Shown here: piece by piece, positions 1 to 5,221 of the stretch
Layout: each line of letters begins with the position of its first letter
Position numbering within the stretch: the first letter of the stretch is position 1
NCBI GenBank assembly: GCA_016215145.1
Contig: JACRLA010000192.1
Span: 1 to 5,221 of the forward strand
Length of the DNA stretch: 5,221 bases
From: Chloroflexota bacterium
GTDB lineage: Bacteria > Chloroflexota > Anaerolineae > Anaerolineales > VGOW01
Reading direction: 5' to 3'
Notes under the pieces: model-generated
Databases searched by the model: none
Told to the model about the DNA's origin: nothing
The model's input: only the letters and a program-made list of their open reading frames with translations
Translations under genes and position numbers: made by a program

Positions 1-132
1 CCTCGACGCGAATATATTATCGGTAAACTCGCTACCCTTGCTTCAAAGTCTGTTCCAGAGGACATAAGCATTTTGGTTCAAGATCGCATCCTCCCTCGTT
101 GGCGAGAAGCGCGACGATTATCTCAACAATAA
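1..132 (+). CDS. C-terminal end of an unrecognised protein (partial)
   Basis: Frame 1 is open from the window edge for 43 codons and stops with TAA at 130-132. The stop is one base before the ATG of the next gene, the tight spacing expected for translationally coupled genes in one operon. The visible peptide begins PRREYIIGKLATLASK and ends with a basic stretch, RWREARRLSQQ. It is soluble and charged, with no membrane segment and no family motif that I recognise. It could be the tail of a small regulatory or nucleic-acid-binding protein, but nothing visible proves this. The call rests only on the open frame and the junction. The other frames I read here contain stops. Confidence 0.55.
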   Translation, partial: PRREYIIGKLATLASKSVPEDISILVQDRILPRWREARRLSQQ

Positions 133-133
133 A

Positions 134-1501
134 ATGTCCTCCCCCCTCCTCCGCCCGCCCAGCCAAATGCTTGCCTACCTACCCGATGCGAAAGCTGAAC
201 CTCTCGCCGAGCTATTAGCTGCGTTTGCCAACAGTGACGGCGGCACGATTATGATCGGCGTGGATGAGGCGGGTAAGATGCGCGCCAAACTTTTCCCCGA
301 AGAAGTAGAAAGCATCGTGCGTAACGCCACGCGCTTGTGCCGTCCAGTGATTCACATTAATTGGGAACAGATGGAGGGCGCGCAAGGCACGGTCTACGCG
401 CTCAAGGTGGCGCGCAGTGCTGAGCTTCATTCGTTGCAAGATGGACGCGTGTTGATTCGCATGGGTAATGAAAATCGCCCGCTCGGTGGCGACCAGATTC
501 GGCAATTGGCGGCGACAAAATCTTCGGGCGATTACGAATTAGAAGCCGTGCCGGGCGCGACGCGCGACGATCTCGACGAAGCGGTGATCGCCGAATATAT
601 TGAGAAGCGCCAAGTGCGGCAGAAAAAAACTTTCAGCGGCACACCCGATGAAGCTTTACGTGAGATCGGCGCACTGGATTCGCAAAACAAGCCTACTGTC
701 GTTGGCATGTTGTTGTTTGGAAAAAATCCGCAGCAGTTCATCCATCAGAGCGGATTCGTTTTTGTAAAATTTATTGGGACTGAGCCGCGCGGTGAAGATG
801 GCTTGGCGGGGTATGGACGACGCGAAGAAATTACGGGACCGTTAGCACGAGTGATTGAACGCGCCTGGCAAGTGATTTACGAAGAGATGGCGATGGGGGC
901 GGTGGTTAAAGGTTTAGAACGTGAAGAGATCACCGAGTATCCGCCGTTTGCCGTGCGTGAAGCCTTGGTCAACGCTGTATGCCATCGCGATTATCGTTTG
1001 CGCGGGCGGCGAATCGAAGTGCGAATGTATTCAGATCGTATGGAGTTGATCAGCCCTGGTGGACTCCCCGGATTCATTACGGTTGATAATTTGGTGGAAG
1101 AACATTTCTCGCGCAACCCGCGCATCGTTGCCGGACTTTTTCAGTGGGGGTATATCGAAGAGTTGGGTTTGGGTATTGATCGCATGATCGAAGAGATGGT
1201 GCAGCGCGGGCATCAGCCGCCCAAGTTTAAAGATCAACCGCACGCGTTTACGGTGACGTTGTTCAATGCGCGGGAGCGGAAGGCGGCACCCGCAGGCGGC
1301 GCATGGTCGAAGAGCATGAACGAGCGTCAGGCGCGCGCCCTCACTTATATCAAAGAGCATGGCAGCATCACCAATCGCGATTATCGCGAGATCTGCCCCG
1401 ATGTCAGTCCCGAAACGCTGCGCCTTGACCTCACCGATCTGGTGGATCGTGGAATCCTGTTGAAAAAAAAAAAAAAAAAAGACATTGCGCCTCGATCTTA
1501 G
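134..1501 (+). CDS. AlbA_2/Schlafen-type ATP-binding putative transcriptional regulator, C-terminus altered
   Basis: This is a cytoplasmic putative regulator of the family that joins an AlbA_2 (Schlafen-like, DNA-binding) domain to a GHKL-type HATPase_c_4 domain and a winged helix; its ligand and targets are unknown. The AlbA_2 domain covers roughly residues 16-125, with the signature FANSDGGTIMIGVDE at 31-45. The ATPase domain covers about 265-370, with an N-box-like EALVNAVCHRDY (276-287), ISPGGLPG (306-313) and EELGLGIDRM (342-351). A winged helix starts near 395 (MNERQARALTYIKEHGSITN). The frame then enters a lysine run coded by 18 A bases and ends KDIAPRS, which does not look like a family C-terminus. 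The expected tail (GTYYILK) lies just downstream in another frame. The ATG at 134 directly follows the upstream stop; no strong Shine-Dalgarno is seen, so coupling is likely. A later ATG at 167 is possible but would shorten the leader before AlbA_2. The domain call is firm; the DNA target and physiological role are not known. Confidence 0.9.
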   Translation: MSSPLLRPPSQMLAYLPDAKAEPLAELLAAFANSDGGTIMIGVDEAGKMRAKLFPEEVESIVRNATRLCRPVIHINWEQMEGAQGTVYALKVARSAELHSLQDGRVLIRMGNENRPLGGDQIRQLAATKSSGDYELEAVPGATRDDLDEAVIAEYIEKRQVRQKKTFSGTPDEALREIGALDSQNKPTVVGMLLFGKNPQQFIHQSGFVFVKFIGTEPRGEDGLAGYGRREEITGPLARVIERAWQVIYEEMAMGAVVKGLEREEITEYPPFAVREALVNAVCHRDYRLRGRRIEVRMYSDRMELISPGGLPGFITVDNLVEEHFSRNPRIVAGLFQWGYIEELGLGIDRMIEEMVQRGHQPPKFKDQPHAFTVTLFNARERKAAPAGGAWSKSMNERQARALTYIKEHGSITNRDYREICPDVSPETLRLDLTDLVDRGILLKKKKKKDIAPRS

Positions 1502-1529
1502 CGATTTAGTGGATCGCGGAATCTTGTTG
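1415..1529 (+). repeat. Imperfect direct repeat of a winged-helix coding segment
   Basis: Copy 1 (1415-1462) encodes TLRLDLTDLVDRGILL. Copy 2 (1482-1529) encodes TLRLDLSDLVDRGILL. I count 38 of 48 identical bases. Nine differences are synonymous and one changes T to S. The copies are 67 bases apart, not a multiple of three, so copy 2 is out of frame with the gene as written; a 66-base spacing would restore the frame. Such synonymous divergence argues against a recent slippage duplication. It looks more like two homologous alleles or paralogs joined together. Confidence 0.9.
1463..1480 (+). repeat. A18 homopolymer inside a coding region
   Basis: Eighteen consecutive A bases lie exactly between the two copies of the winged-helix segment. 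In the annotated frame they read as six lysines and lead to a stop at 1499-1501. Removing one A or adding two would open the frame through the second copy to the TAA at 1569-1571. A tract this long is prone to replication and transcription slippage, and equally to assembly or sequencing error. Confidence 0.95.
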
Positions 1530-1571
1530 AAGATCGGCGCGAAAAAAGGGACGTATTATATTTTGAAGTAA
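1482..1571 (+). pseudogene. Out-of-frame native C-terminus of the AlbA_2 regulator
   Basis: Read in the +1 frame relative to the upstream gene, this segment encodes TLRLDLSDLVDRGILL and then KIGAKKGTYYILK before TAA at 1569-1571. The G-(x)-G-T-Y-Y-x-L ending is the wing and terminal strand expected for this type of winged-helix domain, so it is most likely the true C-terminus of this gene or of a close homolog. It has no start codon of its own with a ribosome site. It would be made only if the A18 tract changes length or if polymerase or ribosome slips on it. Confidence 0.75.
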
Positions 1572-1607
1572 TATCCCAAACTTATCCCAAATCGAAATTT
1601 GGGATAT
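1571..1607 (+). promoter_or_regulatory. Two mutually exclusive hairpins upstream of the sensor kinase
   Basis: TATCCCAAAT (1583-1592) pairs perfectly with ATTTGGGATA (1597-1606) over 10 bp with a CGAA loop. An earlier near-copy, ATATCCCAAA (1571-1580), can instead pair with TTTGGGATAT (1598-1607), leaving a 17-base loop. Only one of the two can form at a time. No T-run follows, so a classical terminator is doubtful; an operator (repeated ATCCCAAA half-sites) or a leader structure is possible. The function is inferred, the pairing is directly visible. Confidence 0.45.
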
Positions 1608-1644
1608 ATGGGCGTGAAGAATCGGCTTGTTTTAAAGGCTTTTT

Positions 1645-1648
1645 GGAG
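1645..1648 (+). promoter_or_regulatory. Ribosome binding site that decides the kinase start
   Basis: GGAG lies five bases before ATG at 1654 and only two bases before an in-frame TTG at 1651. The spacing favours ATG 1654 as the real start, giving 531 residues. Confidence 0.65.
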
Positions 1649-1653
1649 ATTTG

Positions 1654-3249
1654 ATGAATAGCCAAACACGGGTGATTGTCGGCAATACGCTCTTCGTGGT
1701 GTTGACGGCGAATATGAGCGTCGTCGGTATCGCCCTCTCTTTCTACATCACTCAAGAAATACGAGGGCTTACCGGGCAGCTCATTGTCTTAGGTGTTGCA
1801 TTGGTGATGGGCATCCTCGCCCTCGCCATTCATTCCATCCTGCGCGAGACATTGCTCAAAACAAGTTTTAACAGCACAACTGTCACTGCCGATTACAGCA
1901 AACAGATCGCCACCATTTTAGATTTGAATCAACTGGCGCAAATTGCCGGCAAAGCGTTGTCGCAATCAGTGGAAGCAACCACGTCGGCGTTGTTGCTGAT
2001 TACGGAAGAAAAGGGCGCGGCGCGCGTGGATGTTCTGGTTGGACTCGGGCGGGTGCCGACAGCCCCATTGAAACTGCCACTTAAGGATACCTTCGTCAGC
2101 CTTTTCGCCGACGGCGTCACCACCAAAGATCAACTTAAATCACTCGAAGCCACCGAACGTAAATGGCTATCGCGTTTGGAGATGGAGGTGTATACGCCCA
2201 TCTACGACGGCGAGAAACTGAGCGGCTTATTGGCGGCGGGCAAACGCCGCAGCGGCAGCTACGGCAAAACCGAAATTGCCTTCATCTCGGCGTTAACCGA
2301 TCAAACGTCTGTCGCCCTCAAGAACGCGCGTCTGGTCAACAACCTGCGCACGCTCTACACCGAGATGCAATCGCTCAACGACGTTCTTGCTTACAGCAAC
2401 GAGCGCATGAAAGACATGGACAAGGTCAAGACCGACTTCATCACCATCACCTCGCACGAATTACGCACGCCGCTCACTCAAATCATCGGCTTCAGCGATC
2501 TGCTCAATATGATGGGCGAAACCGAAACCGTACCTGGCGCGGAACTGCGGGAGATCACCGAGAACATCGTCAAATCGTGCAGCCGCCTCAATGAAGTCGT
2601 CACGCAAATGCTCGACGTGTCGCAAGCCGACTTGGAATCTCTGCGCCTTAAGTTTGTCGAAACCGACGTCGAAACAATTTTGCGCGGCGCGGTGGAACCT
2701 CTAGCCTCTTCCATCACCGAACGCAAACTATCGTTCACCGTGCAGCAAATTCGCGGCTTGCCCCGCCTCAACGGCGACCCCAAACGACTCTCGCAAACTT
2801 TAAAGCACATCATCGGCAACGCCATCAAATACACACCCGACGGCGGACACATTGACGTCAGTTTCAAATACATTGCCCGCGACCCGCAACGCGGCGAAGC
2901 CATTGAGATCGTCGTCTCCGATTCAGGCGTGGGCGTCAACCCCAAATATCTCGACCTCATCTTTGAAAAGTTTTTCCGCGTGGGTAGCACGTCGGTTCAT
3001 TCCACCGGCACCACAAAATTTATGGGCGCGGGACCCGGCTTAGGGTTGGCAATTGCCAAAGGCATCGTCGAGGGGCACGGCGGAAAAATTTGGGCAGAGA
3101 GTCCCGGCTACGACACAGAAAAACTTCCCGGCACGCAAATTCACATCATTCTGCCGCTCAAACCGGCGCCCTTCACCGCCACCACCAAATCATCGTCCGC
3201 ATTTATTGGGCTTCAAGTGGATGAGAACACACCCGACATCAAGGTTTAA
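1654..3249 (+). CDS. Membrane-bound GAF-domain sensor histidine kinase
   Basis: This two-component sensor kinase should autophosphorylate on a histidine and pass the phosphate to a response regulator, which is not in the window. Two hydrophobic segments (about residues 8-32 and 42-63) anchor it, with almost no extracytoplasmic loop, so the signal is probably read in the membrane or cytoplasm. A GAF-like domain follows (about 85-225), then a helical linker with coiled-coil character (about 225-262). The HisKA H-box is SHELRTPL with H268 as the phosphoacceptor. The ATPase domain has the N-box HIIGNAIKYTP (N389), G1 DSGVGV (D423), F-box IFEKFFRV (437-443) and G2 GAGPGLGLAIAKG (458-470). All catalytic boxes look intact. 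A short polar tail of about 28 residues after the ATPase domain is not a receiver domain. The gene ends at TAA 3247-3249, four bases before a strong hairpin. Its ligand and partner cannot be told from sequence. Confidence 0.93.
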   Translation: MNSQTRVIVGNTLFVVLTANMSVVGIALSFYITQEIRGLTGQLIVLGVALVMGILALAIHSILRETLLKTSFNSTTVTADYSKQIATILDLNQLAQIAGKALSQSVEATTSALLLITEEKGAARVDVLVGLGRVPTAPLKLPLKDTFVSLFADGVTTKDQLKSLEATERKWLSRLEMEVYTPIYDGEKLSGLLAAGKRRSGSYGKTEIAFISALTDQTSVALKNARLVNNLRTLYTEMQSLNDVLAYSNERMKDMDKVKTDFITITSHELRTPLTQIIGFSDLLNMMGETETVPGAELREITENIVKSCSRLNEVVTQMLDVSQADLESLRLKFVETDVETILRGAVEPLASSITERKLSFTVQQIRGLPRLNGDPKRLSQTLKHIIGNAIKYTPDGGHIDVSFKYIARDPQRGEAIEIVVSDSGVGVNPKYLDLIFEKFFRVGSTSVHSTGTTKFMGAGPGLGLAIAKGIVEGHGGKIWAESPGYDTEKLPGTQIHIILPLKPAPFTATTKSSSAFIGLQVDENTPDIKV

Positions 3250-3252
3250 AAG

Positions 3253-3286
3253 AGAAACCCGCTTTATCCAAAAAAAGCGGGTTTCT
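3253..3286. terminator. Bidirectional hairpin terminator between convergent genes
   Basis: AGAAACCCGCTTT (3253-3265) and AAAGCGGGTTTCT (3274-3286) form a perfect 13-bp stem with an 8-base loop. It fills most of the 41-base gap between the kinase stop and the minus-strand stop. On the minus strand the stem is followed by a T-rich stretch (CTCTTTTAAA), fitting rho-independent termination of the DUF2723 transcript. On the plus strand no T-run follows, so termination of the kinase transcript is less sure. Its arms match a palindrome inside the neighbouring coding region. Confidence 0.75.
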
Positions 3287-3290
3287 GATT

Positions 3291-4103
3291 CTACGGTTGA
3301 ACCGTCACCCCGCCCAACACAAATCGATCCCCCGCCAACTTTCCCTCCGCATCCAACGCGCTCGCCCGCACCACAGAACGCAAACCATACAACCCAACTT
3401 CAATGTAATACTCGCCATCCGTCTCACGCGGAATTGTGATTCGATACGGATCGATCACGCGCTGTCCCTCGATCCATTTTGGAAACCACAACATCGTCGG
3501 AAATGATCCACCGAGCGGCGTGTAATCTTTAGAAGCGATCAGCGCGCCGTTTGAATCGTTGAGATGCACAAACACGGTGTAACTATTTTCGGGTGGATGG
3601 ATCGCGCGCCACTTGATTCGGATTTCGATTGAATCACCTGCGCGGGCTTTGATCGGCTGTTGCCACGGAGCGTTGAACACGGGGCTGCCGCCAACCCACG
3701 CGGTCGCCGATTCGATCCCCACCCTGTTGTCGAAGTTTGCCACCAAGAAAGCGGGTTTCTCCGAGAAACCCGTTTTCTCGATTCGTATTGTTCCGAGTTC
3801 GACTAACTCTTTAAACTCTTCGTCCGTCGTCAGGTTCGACATGCCAACCTTCATCGTATAGTCACCTGCGGGAGCATCAAACGGAACGCGCACTTCCCAA
3901 CGCTCGGCGATGATCTCATTCACTTTCCATTGTGGCGTGAGCAAGCGGCTGTCGGTTGTGAATCGGGTCTCCCACGATCCGATTCGGGCAAAGGGGTGAA
4001 TCACTTCCTCTGTAATTTTATTGGCGCGAATGTAAAGAATAATTGGAATCGATTCGCCACCGCGCGCCGACGTTTTCAAAATATCGTAGCCCACAATCTC
4101 CAC
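3291..4103 (-). CDS. Two-domain beta-sandwich protein, probably the frameshifted C-terminal part of the DUF2723 protein
   Basis: The minus-strand frame ends at 3291-3293 (TAG). Numbered from a GTG at 4101-4103 it gives 270 residues; the frame itself stays open back to 4163. Two similar beta-rich halves can be seen. The first (about 1-108) has VGYDILK, GESIPIILYIRA and the end AGDYTMKVGM...LGTIRI. The second (about 121-270) has NFDNRVGIES, GDSIEIRIKWRA, YTVFVHL, TPLGGSFPT and GEYYIEVGLYG...GGVTV. The pattern is that of carbohydrate-binding-like or Ig-like extracytoplasmic modules that, as I recall, follow DUF2723 domains in Chloroflexota. There is no signal peptide and no convincing ribosome site before the GTG. 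The sequence upstream of that GTG (KDREFGA) reads on naturally from the DUF2723 frame, so an independent start is unlikely. An 11-residue linker (KTGFSEKPAFL, 110-120) is coded by a palindromic repeat. Domain function is inferred only. Confidence 0.75.
   Translation of the reverse strand: MEIVGYDILKTSARGGESIPIILYIRANKITEEVIHPFARIGSWETRFTTDSRLLTPQWKVNEIIAERWEVRVPFDAPAGDYTMKVGMSNLTTDEEFKELVELGTIRIEKTGFSEKPAFLVANFDNRVGIESATAWVGGSPVFNAPWQQPIKARAGDSIEIRIKWRAIHPPENSYTVFVHLNDSNGALIASKDYTPLGGSFPTMLWFPKWIEGQRVIDPYRITIPRETDGEYYIEVGLYGLRSVVRASALDAEGKLAGDRFVLGGVTVQP
3746..3778. repeat. 33-bp palindromic element within a coding region
   Basis: Arms AGAAAGCGGGTTTCTC (3746-3761) and GAGAAACCCGTTTTCT (3763-3778) are inverted repeats around a single C, with one non-Watson-Crick pair (3751 with 3773). 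On the minus strand the element encodes the linker KTGFSEKPAFL, which joins the two beta-sandwich domains. Bases 3748-3760 are identical to 3274-3286 of the terminator, and the reverse complement of 3748-3761 equals the 14 bases at 3252-3265. The in-frame position and the shared modules suggest an inserted dispersed palindrome. The origin is inferred; the symmetry is directly visible. Confidence 0.8.
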
Positions 4104-5221
4104 CGCGCCAAACTCGCGGTCTTTTGCGGTTGAACGTCTTGGGCAGCGGCTGGCGGCATCACCTTATAAAAATTTCCTTCGGCGCGTAAACGGAATCCCG
4201 CATCCACCACGCCCAGATTGTATTCAAGGAGGTAAAGCGATCCAGCGTTGATGTGTTCTTGGATCGCCTCAATCATCGGCTTGTTGACGTAGACCATTTT
4301 CACATCACGCGGATCGGGCGCGCGATTGTTGACGTATTGGTGATACCACATCGGCGTGGCATGTTCCCAATCCGAGAGCAGAATGGCGTTTTTGTTTTTG
4401 CCCGCAAATTGATCAAAGACCGACTCGACGTAACGATCTGCATCGCGCAAATTGCGAAGTGAGATGAGGGGCGACCAGTAGAAAGCGTTGACGATGGGGA
4501 ACAGCAAAAAGAGGGCGATGCTCCATTCGGCGTAACGAATTGTTGAGCGCAACGATTCTTCGGAACGCCTCTGCGAATCACGATCTCCCGAAGGGGGTCG
4601 GCGGCTCCACCACTTTTGAATCAAACGCGGTAGCCATTCGCTTAACCCCAACCCACCCGCGCCGATGAAAACCGCAATGGTCATGATCGGCACGAGTAAA
4701 TACGCCATCACATCTTGAACGGAGTTCATGGTGAAGAGGAGATTGGAGACGAGATGAATAGAGATGAGCGCAAAAATTTTCCAATCTTTTTTCACTAGCC
4801 ATATCGCGCCGATGATCGCCAGCAGAATGAGCGGGAGCGCGTATTGCAGTTGAATCAGACTCCAGAAGACGATGAGGCGATGCCATTGTTCATCGAGTCC
4901 GAAGTGAAAAAGATTCACGCCGGTGATGCCGCGCGCTAAAACGAGATTTAAAAATCCGTTGACTGTGTTGAGATCGCTTGAGCCAAAAAGCGCGGGCGGC
5001 TGCATGAAAGATCGAATCGGGAAGTAGAGCCAAGGGGCAAGCCCGCACGCAAAAAAAATTGGGGTGATGATCAGGCTACGCGCGCGAGGACGGTTGATTA
5101 AGATAAAGACGACATACGCTGGAAACCCAAAGGCAAGGAGCGGGTGATGGGTGAGGCTGAGTCCGGCGACGAATCCAAACGCATACAGCCAGCGATCATT
5201 TTTTGTCTCGCGCCAGATCAA
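4076..5221 (-). CDS. DUF2723 family GT-C-like membrane protein (5' end outside window, 3' end frameshifted)
   Basis: This is the C-terminal part of an integral membrane protein of the DUF2723 family, which has a GT-C glycosyltransferase-like fold; such proteins are thought to transfer sugars from lipid donors outside the membrane. The frame is open at the right edge, so the N-terminus and the expected catalytic acidic loop are missing. Numbering from the edge, hydrophobic segments lie near residues 12-42, 48-67, 115-143, 148-165, 170-192 and 232-249. The family-like stretch WLYFPIRS (64-71), followed by GSSDLNTVNGFLNLVLAR (80-97), supports the call. The soluble part after 250 includes AILLSDWEHATPMWYHQYV (279-297), then SLYLLEY and the ending GNFYKVMPP, typical of these proteins. 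After K367 the frame is probably wrong: the last 14 residues look like a frameshift product and overlap the beta-sandwich frame by 28 bases. A very polar loop (SRRPPSGDRDSQRRSEESLR, 206-225) sits between membrane segments and may be an insertion. Confidence 0.85.
   Translation of the reverse strand: MIWRETKNDRWLYAFGFVAGLSLTHHPLLAFGFPAYVVFILINRPRARSLIITPIFFACGLAPWLYFPIRSFMQPPALFGSSDLNTVNGFLNLVLARGITGVNLFHFGLDEQWHRLIVFWSLIQLQYALPLILLAIIGAIWLVKKDWKIFALISIHLVSNLLFTMNSVQDVMAYLLVPIMTIAVFIGAGGLGLSEWLPRLIQKWWSRRPPSGDRDSQRRSEESLRSTIRYAEWSIALFLLFPIVNAFYWSPLISLRNLRDADRYVESVFDQFAGKNKNAILLSDWEHATPMWYHQYVNNRAPDPRDVKMVYVNKPMIEAIQEHINAGSLYLLEYNLGVVDAGFRLRAEGNFYKVMPPAAAQDVQPQKTASLARWRLWATIF
4119..4126 (-). 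other. Probable -1 frameshift site in the DUF2723 gene
   Basis: On the minus strand the coding frame reads CAA AAG ACC across a run of four A bases (plus-strand T run 4122-4125). A one-base backward shift after AAG gives CAA AAG GAC CGC GAG, that is QKDREFGAVEIVGYD, which runs straight into the beta-sandwich domain. Without the shift the frame ends in an unlikely tail (TASLARWRLWATIF) at 4076. One extra A in the run would give the same peptide. The sequence cannot tell a real mutation, a sequencing deletion and ribosomal slippage apart. Confidence 0.6.

Noticed and set aside
1031..1360. A 109-codon minus-strand frame inside the AlbA_2 regulator
   Set aside because: It is antisense to the ATPase domain and winged helix, with no recognisable domain and no ribosome site.
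1463..1480. The A18 tract as the poly-A tail of a retroelement
   Set aside because: There is no reverse transcriptase, no clear target-site duplication and no inserted body. The flanking sequence is explained by a duplicated segment of the same gene.
1651..1653. TTG at 1651 as the kinase start
   Set aside because: It is only two bases from the GGAG ribosome site, while the adjacent ATG at 1654 has better spacing.
2163..2594. A 143-codon plus-strand frame inside the kinase
   Set aside because: It is rich in His, Arg and Gln as expected from a shifted reading of the GAF and HisKA coding sequence, and it overlaps a firmly supported gene.
2478..2990. A 170-codon open frame on the minus strand inside the histidine kinase
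   Set aside because: It is antisense to the conserved kinase core (H-box through F-box), is rich in Cys, Arg and Ser, and shows no motif. It is a shadow of the kinase codon pattern.
3252..3778. The repeated GAGAAACCCG motifs as a CRISPR array
   Set aside because: There are only two sites, about 480 bases apart, with opposite internal arrangement and no regular spacers.
4578..4886. A 102-codon minus-strand frame overlapping the DUF2723 gene
   Set aside because: It is a different frame of the same strand as the supported membrane protein, without motifs or membrane segments.

Overview
The window looks like bacterial chromosome of moderate GC, most likely from a Chloroflexota (Anaerolineae-like) lineage. 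That is an inference from protein style: a DUF2723 membrane protein followed by paired beta-sandwich domains, and a histidine kinase with a G-A-G-P-G-L-G-L type G2 box. No rRNA or other taxonomic marker is present. No tRNA, CRISPR array, transposase or phage gene was seen.

Layout. Bases 1-132 hold the last 43 codons of an unrecognised plus-strand gene. Its stop lies one base before the ATG of an AlbA_2/Schlafen-type ATP-binding putative regulator (134-1501). That gene's 3' end is odd. An 18-A homopolymer interrupts the C-terminal winged-helix region. It is followed, out of frame, by a second diverged copy of the preceding 16 codons and then by what looks like the normal C-terminus (stop at 1569-1571). 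A short spacer with two mutually exclusive hairpins leads to a membrane-bound GAF-HisKA-HATPase sensor kinase (1654-3249). No response regulator is in view.

A 13-bp perfect inverted repeat fills the 41-base gap between the kinase and the converging minus-strand genes. The minus strand carries a DUF2723 (GT-C-like) membrane protein that enters from beyond the right edge (4076-5221). Its reading frame breaks at an A-run and resumes in the -1 frame as a soluble two-domain beta-sandwich region (3291-4103). The two pieces are probably one gene (643 residues visible) split by a frameshift.

Most notable are four things: the A18 tract plus duplicated winged-helix segment; the frame break in the DUF2723 gene; a near-perfect 33-bp palindrome lying in frame inside the beta-sandwich coding region; and the sharing of that palindrome's arms with the intergenic terminator hairpin, which suggests a dispersed palindromic repeat family. 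No complete new multi-gene system can be claimed. The kinase, the ATP-binding regulator and the DUF2723 protein have no evident functional link beyond position.
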